A stretch of 64,000 nt of DNA from Pseudomonadota bacterium (GTDB lineage: Bacteria; Pseudomonadota; Alphaproteobacteria; Rhizobiales; Beijerinckiaceae), in contig JAIUNR010000002.1 of NCBI GenBank assembly GCA_020161575.1, forward strand, positions 1 through 64,000, written 5' to 3'. This document shows, in pieces, positions 9,062 to 18,064 of this stretch. Numbering within the stretch: the first letter of the stretch is position 1; each line of letters opens with the position of its first letter. The notes under the pieces were generated by a model. That model did no database searches. It was not told the origin of the DNA and saw only the letters and a list, made by a program, of their open reading frames with translations. The position numbers and the translations under genes were made by a program.

Positions 9062-9190
9062 GGAAACCCCAATCCCGAGAAACCGAAAAACGGCGCGACC
9101 CTGCGCCGGATATGTCATTCCTGCAATTGCCGAGGCAATGATTCCAGCACACCCGTTGCAGGAAATCTCCAGGTGTTGCCGACACGCAGC

Positions 9191-9219
9191 AAAAATGCGG
9201 CACCTCACGGGGGGCCGCA
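9191..9219 (-). terminator. Terminator after the RTX adhesin gene
   Basis: Read on the minus strand, a 6-bp stem TGCGGC/GCCGCA with a 12-base loop is followed by five T residues. It begins 7 bases after the adhesin stop codon and lies before tolC. The stem is short, so some read-through into tolC is plausible. Confidence 0.6.
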
Positions 9220-9225
9220 CATAAG

Positions 9226-12087
9226 CTACGCGATCTTGATATCCGTCGCCGTCACGGTGCCGGATTCGAGATGGGCGAGCGCGATCATCGCGGAGCCCGA
9301 ACCCGAACCATCGGCATCATAATAGAGCGTGTTGTCGCTGGTGTTGAACAGGAAACGCTGATCGCCATCCGTAAAGGCATTGCCGCTCACGAAGCGCGTC
9401 ACATCAAGGGTTCCGGCATCGAGCCCGCCACCAGCGAGACCACCGCCCACATCCGTGCGGGAGAACAGAAGCGAATCCGTGCCGCTGAGGAAATCGACGA
9501 TGCTATCCACTCCTTCAAGCGCCACGGCATCGAAGGCAACCGTATCGGCGCCGTCGCCCGTGGTGATACGATCGCTGCCCGCACCGCCCCGGATGATATC
9601 GTCGCCCGTGCCGGTCTCGATCGTGTCCGCCCCCGCGCCGGCATTGACTTCCGCCGTGCCCGTGGTGCTGAGGGTGATCGTATCGTCTCCGTCGCCCGAG
9701 GACACGAAATCCGACAGACCCGCCGCGACAATCGTATCGTTGCCCGAACCGGTGGTGATCGTATTGGTGCCGCCGCACGCATCCACGCTGTTGTCGCCGT
9801 TCCCGGCGGTGATCGTGTCATCGCCCTTGCCGGCTTTGATCACATCGTCGCCGTCGCCGGCATTGATCATGTTGTCGCCTTCGCCGGCATCGATCACATT
9901 GGCGCCGTCGCCTGCCTCGATGATGTCCGCGCCGATCCCCGCGAGGATATCATCGTCACCCGAGCCGGTAGTGATCGAGTTGTCGCCATCGCCCGCACGG
10001 ACCGTATTCGCGCCATCGCCCGCCGTGATCGTGTCGTCGCCCGAGCCGGAAAGAATCGTGTTGCCGCCATTGCCGAGCGTGACCTGATTGCTGCCGTCCC
10101 CGGCATCGACGAGGTTGTTGCCATCGCCGGCCGCGATCTGATCGTCGCCGTCGCCGCCAGTGAGCGTATTGTCCCCGCCGCGCCCGTCGATCATGTCATC
10201 GCCGTCGCCGCCGTCAATAATGTTGGCTCCTGCATCGCCGGAGAGCGTGTCGTTGCCGCGACCGCCGGTAATGTTCTCGATTCCGCTGATGGAATTGAAG
10301 CCGGTGCCCGTGCCCGCAGCAAGATCAACGGTGAGCGCTTCGCTCGTCCCGGCATAGGTGAGCGTGTCGATGCCCGCCCCGCCGGTGAGATTCGCGATCT
10401 CGATATTGCGCAGGTTGTAGGGCTCGTTGAGGAACGCCGTCTCGCTGGAGAGGCGGATCAGGCTGCCGTTTTCGGCATTGACCCGGAAGATGTTGTCGCC
10501 GCCATCGCCCAGGATGGTGAGCGTGTCCGTGCCCGAGCCGCCATCCAGCCTGGAATCGAAACCATCGCCTGCCCGATAGACAATCTCGTCATCGCCCGCG
10601 CCTGCGTCGATACGGTCGGCGCCGCCCATGCCTTCGATGCGATCACCGAAGCGGGTGCCCGTGAAGCGGTTGAGGCCGGTCGTGTCACGCACATCGGCAA
10701 CGACGGGGATATAGGCCGTCGCATTCGCCTCCACGCCATGCGCGTCACGGATGGTGATGCTGATTATCCGGTCCGAAATATCCAGCGCGAAGGTGCGCTC
10801 CGTATTCACGAAGCGCAGCGCCTCGATCAGCGCCTGCGCCTGGGCGGAAGTGAAGCCGCCCGCCGTCGATGTCAGGGTGAGGAAGTCAGTACCATCCCCC
10901 GCGAGGGAGACCCCGCTTGCCACACCGTGCGGAGCGAGTGCCAGCACCCCGTTCTCGCCGGTGGAGGACGGCGCGAGGGACACGCGGATGCTTGCGATTC
11001 CGTCGCTGTCCGGGTCGGCGACGAGGATGCCCGGCGCGCCGGTGCGGACAATGGAAACGCCCGCGCTCGCCGTTGCCGCATCGGAGGAACGTGCCGCTTC
11101 AGCCTCGATCATGCCGCGATAATCGCTGCCCTCGGCGCTCAGGTCGATATCGAGACGCGGCGCATCGTTCGTGCCGGTAACGCTCACCGTGAGGAGTGCC
11201 GTGGTGCTCAGCCCCGTGCTGTCGACAAGACGGTAGGTGAAGGTCTCGGTGACCACCGCGCCTTCCGCCAGCCCGTTCACGGCCGGGGCGTTGTTGTCGA
11301 GAAGATAGGTGAAGGAGCCATCCGCATTGAGTCGGAGGGTGCCGTATGTCCCGGCAAGATCAGTACCGACATTGGCGGCATCAATCCCGCCCGTGCCTGC
11401 CCCGACACCCGTGATCGTGGCGCCGCCCGAATGGATGTCGTTGGTGACAACATTCCCGTTGGCGGTCGAGACGCCGGAGACCGGAATGGCCGCGCCGGTC
11501 TCGCCGCCCGCGCGCACGCCCGCCTCGACGACACCCGCGGCGTCGTTCACGCCTGTCGGCGGCGTAAGCGGTGCGGCGGCTGCGAAAACCTGCGGCGCAT
11601 TGGAAGCCTGCCGCACATCGAAAGGACGGCCCGCGATGTCGATATCCTGCGTCAACCCGTTTGTCCCGGTATCGGGAAGCGCCTCGAACGCGAAGCTGGA
11701 GGTGCCGCCGCTGCCGGTCACCACGCGCGCGGGCACGAAAATGCCGGCCGCTGTAAGGATCTGCTCGTCCGAGGAAATCGGGAATTGTGTGACGAATTGC
11801 GCCACATCGACCGTCGAACTGCCGTCGAGGTTGACATGGATCCCGGGCGCGGGCTGGCCATTGGGCAGATAGAGCCCTTCGACGACGACATGCGCCTTAT
11901 CCGGGAACAGCACGATCAGCCGCCCGTCGAGCTTGATCAGCGTGAGGCTTTCACCCGCAATTTTGGAAAGATCGAGCGTCTCGCCAGGGGCAAGGCGGAC
12001 GGATTCAGCAGCGCCGGATGCGGGCCGATTGAGCGTGAGGATACGTCCGGTTGCGCCGGCCTGTACATTCACAGCATTGTTGGCCAT
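9226..12087 (-). CDS. LapA-like RTX adhesin with N-terminal retention module
   Basis: The 953-residue protein is a predicted type I secreted, surface-held adhesin. Residues 1 to about 110 form a beta-rich, glycine-poor module resembling the LapA retention module, which jams in TolC. The tetrapeptide TAAG follows at residues 112-115, the same sequence and nearly the same position as the site LapG cuts in Pseudomonas LapA. A VCBS-like domain covers about 180-310, with motifs LRLNADGSFTYLLDN and VTGTNDAP. A second beta domain covers about 340-465. RTX calcium-binding nonapeptides (GGxGxDxxx type) occur from about 480 and densely over about 605-850. The C-terminus (about 850-953) has the DSIVDFLSGTDSL pattern typical of RTX export signals. 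A single cysteine lies at 771. It has its own terminator and an AGAGAG ribosome site. It is short for a LapA protein and has no long repeated extender region. Confidence 0.87.
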   Translation of the reverse strand: MANNAVNVQAGATGRILTLNRPASGAAESVRLAPGETLDLSKIAGESLTLIKLDGRLIVLFPDKAHVVVEGLYLPNGQPAPGIHVNLDGSSTVDVAQFVTQFPISSDEQILTAAGIFVPARVVTGSGGTSSFAFEALPDTGTNGLTQDIDIAGRPFDVRQASNAPQVFAAAAPLTPPTGVNDAAGVVEAGVRAGGETGAAIPVSGVSTANGNVVTNDIHSGGATITGVGAGTGGIDAANVGTDLAGTYGTLRLNADGSFTYLLDNNAPAVNGLAEGAVVTETFTYRLVDSTGLSTTALLTVSVTGTNDAPRLDIDLSAEGSDYRGMIEAEAARSSDAATASAGVSIVRTGAPGILVADPDSDGIASIRVSLAPSSTGENGVLALAPHGVASGVSLAGDGTDFLTLTSTAGGFTSAQAQALIEALRFVNTERTFALDISDRIISITIRDAHGVEANATAYIPVVADVRDTTGLNRFTGTRFGDRIEGMGGADRIDAGAGDDEIVYRAGDGFDSRLDGGSGTDTLTILGDGGDNIFRVNAENGSLIRLSSETAFLNEPYNLRNIEIANLTGGAGIDTLTYAGTSEALTVDLAAGTGTGFNSISGIENITGGRGNDTLSGDAGANIIDGGDGDDMIDGRGGDNTLTGGDGDDQIAAGDGNNLVDAGDGSNQVTLGNGGNTILSGSGDDTITAGDGANTVRAGDGDNSITTGSGDDDILAGIGADIIEAGDGANVIDAGEGDNMINAGDGDDVIKAGKGDDTITAGNGDNSVDACGGTNTITTGSGNDTIVAAGLSDFVSSGDGDDTITLSTTGTAEVNAGAGADTIETGTGDDIIRGGAGSDRITTGDGADTVAFDAVALEGVDSIVDFLSGTDSLLFSRTDVGGGLAGGGLDAGTLDVTRFVSGNAFTDGDQRFLFNTSDNTLYYDADGSGSGSAMIALAHLESGTVTATDIKIA

Positions 12088-12104
12088 CGAGCTCTCTCTA
12101 AAAG

Positions 12105-12133
12105 GTTAAATGCGGAATTAACTTTGCATTAAC
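12105..12133. promoter_or_regulatory. Imperfect inverted repeat upstream of adhesin
   Basis: GTTAAATGC and GCATTAAC form an inverted repeat with a one-base bulge around a 12-base AT-rich centre, 18-46 bases before the adhesin start codon. It could be an operator or a leader hairpin. This is seen in sequence only. Confidence 0.3.
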
Positions 12134-12224
12134 GCCTTATCGAGAAGCGCCTCTCTAGGCAAGCGCGCTGCCTATTCGTCAGAACGGAATACGGCACTAT
12201 GGTGAACGAGACGCGCGGCTTGTC

Positions 12225-13091
12225 TCAGGCCATCAGCGACCGGAAAGCGTCCATCGCTTCGGGTGTCGTGTAACGGACCTTGCGGACAAAAAGGTGATCA
12301 GCCCCGGCCATACGGCGCACATCCGCCGGATCGCTGAAGACGAAGGGGCGCGGCTCGCGGCTCCAGTCAACCAGGACAGGTCCATTCGCGAAACGGGACT
12401 GAGGGGCAAAATGCGCCGCCAGGGTCTGAAAATAGATCTCGTCGGGAACCGCGGAGAATTCGAAAGATTCCCGGATCGCGGTGTCCTGATGGTGGATGGA
12501 GAGAATCTTCTCGGCCAGCCCGCGCGAGATGCACCACCATTGCGAGCCGTAATGGATCGGCAGCGCAGCCTTGCCCTCCGCCCGGCGGCGTTTAAGACGC
12601 TCCACGGTCTCGAAGAAGGCGTCGTTCACGCAGGCGCTTTCGATCTCCCGCCCCAGAAGCGAGGTCGCCTGATGGTCCAAGTAATAGAAATCCCTATAGC
12701 GGCGTGAGAAATTCTCTTCGGGCGCAAGCTTGCGCGCCGAGATGCGCTCGATATCCGCGCCCAAATGATAGGCAAGGTGCTCGGCCGACCCGATGGGGAA
12801 ACTATCGTCGGAAACCAGGACCAGCCGGTCGACGCTGCTATCCTTCAAGGCTTCTTCCATCAGCGCGACCGTCGCCGCGATCATGCGGAAACCGCCCCAG
12901 AACACGGAAAAGCGCCGCTCAATAAAGGTACACAGATCCGCGTTTGGCCCCATCGCGCCGCGATAGTTTCCGAGATCGAGCTTGCTGTCGACATGGACGA
13001 AGACGCGGAAACCGGCTCCGGAATAGAATGCGGCTGTTTCCGCAAGAACCCTCGGCTGTGCGTAGCCGAGAACCAGAACGGCAATGGTCAT
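12225..13091 (-). CDS. Core-2/I-branching-like glycosyltransferase (GT14-like)
   Basis: The 288-residue protein resembles the bacterial branch of the GT14 family (core-2/I-branching enzymes). Those enzymes add sugars such as GlcNAc or xylose in the cytoplasm. Family features visible are VLGYAQPRVLAET at the N-terminus, VHVDSKLD at about 32-39, LVLVSDDSFPI near residue 92, and YGSQWWCISR near residue 184. There is no signal peptide or membrane helix. The gene lies just upstream of the adhesin on the same strand, 137 bases away, and may contribute to a surface glycan or to modification of the adhesin. The acceptor cannot be told from sequence. Confidence 0.8.
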   Translation of the reverse strand: MTIAVLVLGYAQPRVLAETAAFYSGAGFRVFVHVDSKLDLGNYRGAMGPNADLCTFIERRFSVFWGGFRMIAATVALMEEALKDSSVDRLVLVSDDSFPIGSAEHLAYHLGADIERISARKLAPEENFSRRYRDFYYLDHQATSLLGREIESACVNDAFFETVERLKRRRAEGKAALPIHYGSQWWCISRGLAEKILSIHHQDTAIRESFEFSAVPDEIYFQTLAAHFAPQSRFANGPVLVDWSREPRPFVFSDPADVRRMAGADHLFVRKVRYTTPEAMDAFRSLMA

Positions 13092-13305
13092 GCCCCCTCC
13101 ACAAACCCCATATCCGAAGGAACCATCGCCAGCATCGCTTCCCCGCCACCTCGACTCACTCCGCCGGCAAACATCAGGCTTGCGGCACGCTTCCTTGGGG
13201 AGCAGGCAGGACCGAAATTAAATTGGTCACTTCCAACTTCATTCTATGCCCTTCAAGGGCAGTAATCGCCTAGTATCATTGGGGAAGCTCGGATTCCAGA
13301 GGATT

Positions 13306-14466
13306 TTATTGAAGTTCGACGGGCCTCGCCACGAAAGCGCGCACCGAGGCAGGGCGGGAGCGGCTCATCTGGATGGTGAACAACATCGCTTTGTCGGAGA
13401 TCGTGTCGAAGCTGCGCGACGTGCTTTGCGGATCGAGCAGCGCGGGATAGTACTCGATCTGGAGCGGATCATTCCCGCCTTCGTTGGCCGCCTCGTCCGA
13501 GAGGAGCAACTTCGGCTTTTCCCAGGAAATGAGATCCCGCGAGACCGAGACATAGATCCCCGGCACCTCGTCGTTCCTTTTCCTGTCCCAACGATTGAAA
13601 CGCATTACCGCGAAGAAGAGCTGCCGCTCGGGGTGGTAGGAAATACTCCCGATTCCGAAGAACAGGTTCTGCATGTCAAGGGACACGCAGCTCCTGACCG
13701 CCCGTGCGGGGTCGGAAGCGCGCATGTCGGGCTGGAGGATGATGGTGAAATCGCTGCCGTCCCAGCCTCGCCAGGACTCGGGACGGCCGAGATCCTCCGT
13801 ACGCGCGAGGCAGAGCCCGGACCGGCCACGCGCGACGTCGATCATCGGAATGATGACGTAGTAATGGCTGTTCCATTTGACGATATTCGTGGGGTTGAAA
13901 TAACCGAACTGGGACTTCCTGTCCCCCTGATAGGCATAGGGGAGTGCCGCCACCGGCTGCCGGATTCCGGGAGGGCGGAAGAAGGTCATGCCGCCATCCT
14001 CGCTGCGCGCATAGGTGACGGCATTTTCCCAGCAGGGCTCAAGCCTGCGCGAGTGGCAGCGGGCGGGGCGGTCGGAACCGTGATATTCGTTATGCACCAG
14101 CGCGTGCACCCGCTTCCCGTCCTCCGTATAAAAAGCGGCAAGCCAGGCGTGATCGTCGAAGACTTCCGGATCATCGCGCCGGCCGCCCCGGAACATGACC
14201 GCACAGGAGCGTGACAAATCGAGCAGCGAAGGCCCTATCCATTGCCGGCCGATCGTATGGGAGGCAATGAGGTGGACCTGCCCCTTGGCGTCACGGAAGG
14301 CGCGCGCCGGCGCATCGGGATAATCCTCCGCGCCGCAGGCCTTCTCGTTCAGGCCAAGAATCACCCGCGCCGGCCCCGCGATTTCGACCGAAGGCGTCGG
14401 TGCGTGCTGCGCCCATACGGCGCAGGCTGGAATGGCCAGCACAATCACGAGCAGAAATCGGCGCAT
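13306..14466 (-). CDS. Secreted probable beta-propeller protein, function unknown
   Basis: The protein begins with a clear signal peptide (MRRFLLVIVLAIPACAVWAQ) and is probably periplasmic or exported. The start at 14466 is chosen over a GTG at 14475 because GGGAGA lies at good spacing. The mature part has repeated beta strands and blade-like motifs: DDPEVFDDHAWLAAFY, YARSEDGGMTF, NPTNIVKWNSHYYVI, ARTEDLGRPESW and VSVSRDLISWEKP. The last group is like the Asp-box or GH43/GH117-type propeller repeats of glycoside hydrolases and sialidases. Catalytic residues cannot be assigned by eye. It sits between glycosyltransferase genes and could act on or bind the polysaccharide made by the cluster. I do not recognise a named family. 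Confidence 0.6.
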   Translation of the reverse strand: MRRFLLVIVLAIPACAVWAQHAPTPSVEIAGPARVILGLNEKACGAEDYPDAPARAFRDAKGQVHLIASHTIGRQWIGPSLLDLSRSCAVMFRGGRRDDPEVFDDHAWLAAFYTEDGKRVHALVHNEYHGSDRPARCHSRRLEPCWENAVTYARSEDGGMTFFRPPGIRQPVAALPYAYQGDRKSQFGYFNPTNIVKWNSHYYVIIPMIDVARGRSGLCLARTEDLGRPESWRGWDGSDFTIILQPDMRASDPARAVRSCVSLDMQNLFFGIGSISYHPERQLFFAVMRFNRWDRKRNDEVPGIYVSVSRDLISWEKPKLLLSDEAANEGGNDPLQIEYYPALLDPQSTSRSFDTISDKAMLFTIQMSRSRPASVRAFVARPVELQ

Positions 14467-14475
14467 TGCGGACAC

Positions 14476-14842
14476 TCTCCCGATTTAGATACCCCGGAGG
14501 GCAAGTACGCGACGCCCCAGCCGCAAGCTATGGGGAGATAACATGTTTATAATTTGATTGCGGTTCTCGTTGGGTGCCGGAACACGAACCCCGGATGGGG
14601 CGAGTGCTTGTGGGCGGGGCACGTCGACCGCCTGTTTCGCAAGGAAAGTCTCGTTTCAAGCGATAGTTTTTGGGTAAATTGATAGATTCTGCTCCTGATG
14701 ATTCCACGGCTTTCTGAACTCGCGGTCGCGCAGTGAGTATTTGACTCGCGCTGCGTAAAGAAAGTAGGACGTGCCCCGTGAAGGCTGATCGCCGCCTCGC
14801 GGAGTAGAGCTGGCACATGATGGTATTCTCTGGCAGGTCCTG
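14476..14842. other. Divergent intergenic region
   Basis: This 367-bp stretch separates the leftward propeller gene from the rightward glycosyltransferase run and must contain promoters for both. I see an AT-rich patch around 14541-14556 (TTTATAATTTGATTG) that could be a -10 region, and no convincing coding frame, terminator or RNA. Confidence 0.4.
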
Positions 14843-16831
14843 ATGATGAAAAAGACCATTTCCAGGCGATCATCGGTAGACACGCCGGACGCGATTTCCG
14901 ACACGCAGGAGAAGCTCAATCTCGCCGAGGCGCGTGGAGGTCGCAAGCCCCGCGCACCGGCCAAGGACACGCCATTACCGATCGAAGTGCGCATGGAGCA
15001 GGTGGCCGCTGCAATGCGGCAGGAACTAGGCGGCGACGACCGCCCACCCCTGCGCCCGAGTTCCGAAACGGCCGTATTCCAGGTGGCGGATCTCAGCTTC
15101 CAGAAACGCCACGAGGAAAGCGGCAGGCTCCTCGTCGGCATTGCCGTGGATTACCACGTTTCAAGCGGGAGCGAGGTCGTTCTGTCCGGTTGGATCGCCG
15201 GTGATAGGACGATGCTCGATCTGGTGCGCCAATCCACCAATGCCTGTCTGTTCCGCCGGCCCGATGTCGAAGACGCCTTTGGCGGCAATGCCGAAGCGAT
15301 ACACGGATTCGTCGCTGTTTTTACGGCCTCCGAAGATGGCTACTTCACCTTCCTGGGGCTATCGGTACACATGCCGCCGGCCGATACTTCCCCGGAAATC
15401 CTCGCCCATATCTGCGACGATCACCGTACCCGTCTTGGTTTCTTGGCGCAGGCCCTGAGTCAGGAAAATCCGCTGCGGGCGCATGTCATCCGCTGCATCG
15501 AATTCGCCGCCCCCGAGTTCAGCGCCGCGAAAGCGCATCTCGAACAGGTCAAGGGCGTACCGGGTCATGGCGGCCTGCTGGTAGGGTGGTCCTTCGCCAT
15601 GCCGGACGTCCGCCTCGCGATCGCGGATCACCGCGGATATTTCCGCTTCATGGATGCAGTGCGCTGGCATCGCCTCGACATCAGCGAGGCATTCGGAGCA
15701 CAATACGGAAACTATGCCAACAATGCCGGATTCCTGACCTCCTGGCATGATGAACTCGTGGTGGGAGAGCCTGTTTTCCTGCTTGCGGTGACCGGCGATT
15801 CCGCCTGCATCCTCGCGCAGGGCCAATGGGAACTCGCGCCTCTGGATCCGGTGAGCTTCGCGCGGTGGTCCTTCGCCGTGCCGACGCCGACGCCGCGCTT
15901 CGATCAACGCGTGGCCCGGCATGACGGTCCGATTCTAAATTCGCTGGTGGCCACCAAGCTCGCAGGTCGCGCCGACAAGCCGGTGCAAGTGCGTGAATAC
16001 GGCACGATGCTGACCACACCGGAATGCTCCGTTATCGTACCGCTTTATCATCGCTACGATTTCATGTTCAACCAGATGCTGGCCTTCTCGGAGGACCGTT
16101 TCCTGCGCGAGCGGGCCGAACTGGTCTATGTGGTGGATGATCCAAATCTCATCAGCCAGGTCGAGAATGAGGCGGTTGGCCTTTTCGAGGCAAATGGGGT
16201 GCCGTTCCGCTTGGTATCCTATGGCGACAATCTCGGTTATGCCGGCGCGAACAATATGGGTGTGCTCCATTCCAGGGCGCCAAATATCCTTCTGCTGAAT
16301 TCAGATGTGATCCCGATCGAGCCCCGCTGGCTGGAGCGGATGCTGCGCGAACTTCAGGCCAGCCCACAAACGGGCATCGTCGGCGCCCGGTTGATCTATC
16401 CCAACGGCTCTGTCCAGCATGAGGGCATGGAATTCCGTTGGGAGACAGGCTGGAACGCGTTCATCAACCATCACCCCCGTATCGGACTTGAAATCCGCGA
16501 CTCCGGCGTGAAGACCAGCAACCAGGTTGCGGTCACCGGCGCCTGCCTGCTTATCCGCCGCTCGACATACAAGGAAATCGGCGGGCTCGATGAAGGGTTT
16601 CTCATTGGCGATTTTGAAGATTCCGATCTCTGCCTCAAGGTTCTCAAACTCGGTCTCGACATCAAACTCGTCCACAATGTTGAACTGGTCCACCTGGAGC
16701 GCCAGTCGCTCGTGGGCGTGGGCGGCGGGCAATTTCGCGAGCTTGTCACGCGCTACAATGCCGCACGGCACCAGAAGCGCTGGGGGACGCAGATTGCGGC
16801 GCTTCTCGGCGCTTCCCTGGCGGGGGGCTGA
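14843..16831 (+). CDS. GT2-family glycosyltransferase with long N-terminal region
   Basis: The 662-residue protein has a C-terminal GT-A fold glycosyltransferase domain (about 390-640) and a long N-terminal part of unclear fold. GT2 features are CSVIVPLYHRYDFM, the DD of VVDDPN, GYAGANNMGV, LLLNSDVIPIEPRWLE (the DxD-like metal/sugar-nucleotide site) and GACLLIRRSTYKEIGGLDEGF followed by GDFEDSDLC. No membrane helices are visible, so it probably acts at the cytoplasmic face, adding sugars to a lipid- or polymer-linked glycan. The N-terminal region (about 1-380) includes a basic, low-complexity start and a domain common in such large transferases. The next gene starts 3 bases after the stop, so they form an operon. 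Confidence 0.88.
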   Translation: MMKKTISRRSSVDTPDAISDTQEKLNLAEARGGRKPRAPAKDTPLPIEVRMEQVAAAMRQELGGDDRPPLRPSSETAVFQVADLSFQKRHEESGRLLVGIAVDYHVSSGSEVVLSGWIAGDRTMLDLVRQSTNACLFRRPDVEDAFGGNAEAIHGFVAVFTASEDGYFTFLGLSVHMPPADTSPEILAHICDDHRTRLGFLAQALSQENPLRAHVIRCIEFAAPEFSAAKAHLEQVKGVPGHGGLLVGWSFAMPDVRLAIADHRGYFRFMDAVRWHRLDISEAFGAQYGNYANNAGFLTSWHDELVVGEPVFLLAVTGDSACILAQGQWELAPLDPVSFARWSFAVPTPTPRFDQRVARHDGPILNSLVATKLAGRADKPVQVREYGTMLTTPECSVIVPLYHRYDFMFNQMLAFSEDRFLRERAELVYVVDDPNLISQVENEAVGLFEANGVPFRLVSYGDNLGYAGANNMGVLHSRAPNILLLNSDVIPIEPRWLERMLRELQASPQTGIVGARLIYPNGSVQHEGMEFRWETGWNAFINHHPRIGLEIRDSGVKTSNQVAVTGACLLIRRSTYKEIGGLDEGFLIGDFEDSDLCLKVLKLGLDIKLVHNVELVHLERQSLVGVGGGQFRELVTRYNAARHQKRWGTQIAALLGASLAGG

Positions 16832-16834
16832 GGC

Positions 16835-18064
16835 ATGAAAGCGCTCATCATCAGCCATGGGCATCCCGACTTCAGTGTCGGCGGCGCCGAGATCGCAGCT
16901 TATAATCTCTATCGCACTTTCCTCGACAACCCGGCGATCACGGAAGCCACTTTCTTGGCCCGCAGCGATCTCAAATCGCTCTCGCCGGGCGTGATTTCCC
17001 TGCGCCGGACGGGCGAGTATCTCTGGCGCCAGGATATCTTCGACTGGTTTCGGCTACGCTCAGCCTATCCGCGCGCGATGCATACGGTTTTTCGGGAATT
17101 TCTGCAGGAGAAGAAACCCGATATCGTGTTCGTCCATCATTACGCGAATATCGGCATTGAAGTTCTGCGCGAGTTACGGCGCTGCCTGCCGGACGCGTTC
17201 ATCGCGCTCACGCTGCATGAATATGTTGCGATCTGCCACAGCCAAGGCCAGATGGTGAAGGCGAAGAACAAGCGTCTTTGCCAGCGAGAATCCGAGGAAG
17301 AATGCAGCGGCTGCTTTCCCGAGTTCAGCCCCAATGATTTCTTTCTGCGCAAGCATTTCATCCAGCGGCATTTCGAGGTGGTGAATATGTTCATCTCCCC
17401 CTCGGAATTCCTGCGCGAACGTTATATCGCCTGGGGCATCCCTGAGAACCTGATCGTCGTCATCGAGAATGGTCAACCCAGTTTTGATCGCGCCGCCGAT
17501 CCCGCCCGCGATCCCAAGGCGCCGGTGCGTTTTGGCTTCTTCGGGCAGGTCACGCCATACAAAGGTGTGGATGTTCTCCTCCAAAGCCTGCATTTCATCC
17601 GCCCCGAGCTGCGCAAACAAATGCTGCTCGAAGTTCACGGCGCCAATCTCGAATTGCAGAACGAGCAGCTCCAGGAAACCATCTCCCAGCTTCGCGCGCC
17701 TCTCGTCAAGGAAGGCAGCCTGCGCTGGGTAGGCCCCTATGAACCGCATGAACTACGCCGCAGGATGAGCAAGATCGATTGGGTTGTCATCCCCTCGATC
17801 TGGTGGGAGAACTCTCCCATGGTCATCCAGGAGGCTTTCGCGAATGGCAAGCCGGTGGTCTGCTCGAACATCGGCGGCATGGCGGAAAAGGTCCGTGACC
17901 AGCATACGGGCCTCCATTTCGAGGCGCGCAACCCGTTCGACCTCGCCGAGGTGCTCTCGCGAGCGATCGAGAACCGCGATCTGCATTCCCGCCTCGTGCG
18001 CAATATCCAGCAACCGCTTACTTACAAGGAGTGCGGCGAGCGCTATCTGGCGCTGGTAGGCTGA
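16835..18064 (+). CDS. GT4-family glycosyltransferase
   Basis: The 409-residue protein is a retaining GT-B fold transferase. The N-terminus begins MKALIISHGHPDFSVGGAEIAAYNL, the usual acceptor-binding loop. A cysteine-rich insert occurs in the middle (CHSQGQ..CQRESEEECSGCF), as in several GT4 enzymes of polysaccharide clusters. The C-terminal Rossmann half has FGFFGQVTPYKGVDVLL and VIPSIWWENSPMVIQEAFANGKPVVCSNIGGMAE, with the conserved E-x7-E motif region that binds the nucleotide sugar. It is translationally linked to the GT2 gene before it and the pyruvyltransferase-like gene after it. The sugar is unknown. Confidence 0.92.
   Translation: MKALIISHGHPDFSVGGAEIAAYNLYRTFLDNPAITEATFLARSDLKSLSPGVISLRRTGEYLWRQDIFDWFRLRSAYPRAMHTVFREFLQEKKPDIVFVHHYANIGIEVLRELRRCLPDAFIALTLHEYVAICHSQGQMVKAKNKRLCQRESEEECSGCFPEFSPNDFFLRKHFIQRHFEVVNMFISPSEFLRERYIAWGIPENLIVVIENGQPSFDRAADPARDPKAPVRFGFFGQVTPYKGVDVLLQSLHFIRPELRKQMLLEVHGANLELQNEQLQETISQLRAPLVKEGSLRWVGPYEPHELRRRMSKIDWVVIPSIWWENSPMVIQEAFANGKPVVCSNIGGMAEKVRDQHTGLHFEARNPFDLAEVLSRAIENRDLHSRLVRNIQQPLTYKECGERYLALVG

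Noticed and set aside
9500-10300. Regular spaced short repeats that could suggest a CRISPR array
   Set aside because: They are in-frame RTX nonapeptide codons inside a protein gene; unit length is about 27 bases with no separate spacers.
9271-12132. A 953-codon open frame opposite the RTX adhesin gene
   Set aside because: It mirrors the GC-rich RTX repeats on the other strand, has no ribosome site or domain, and the adhesin frame has clear RTX, VCBS and TAAG features.
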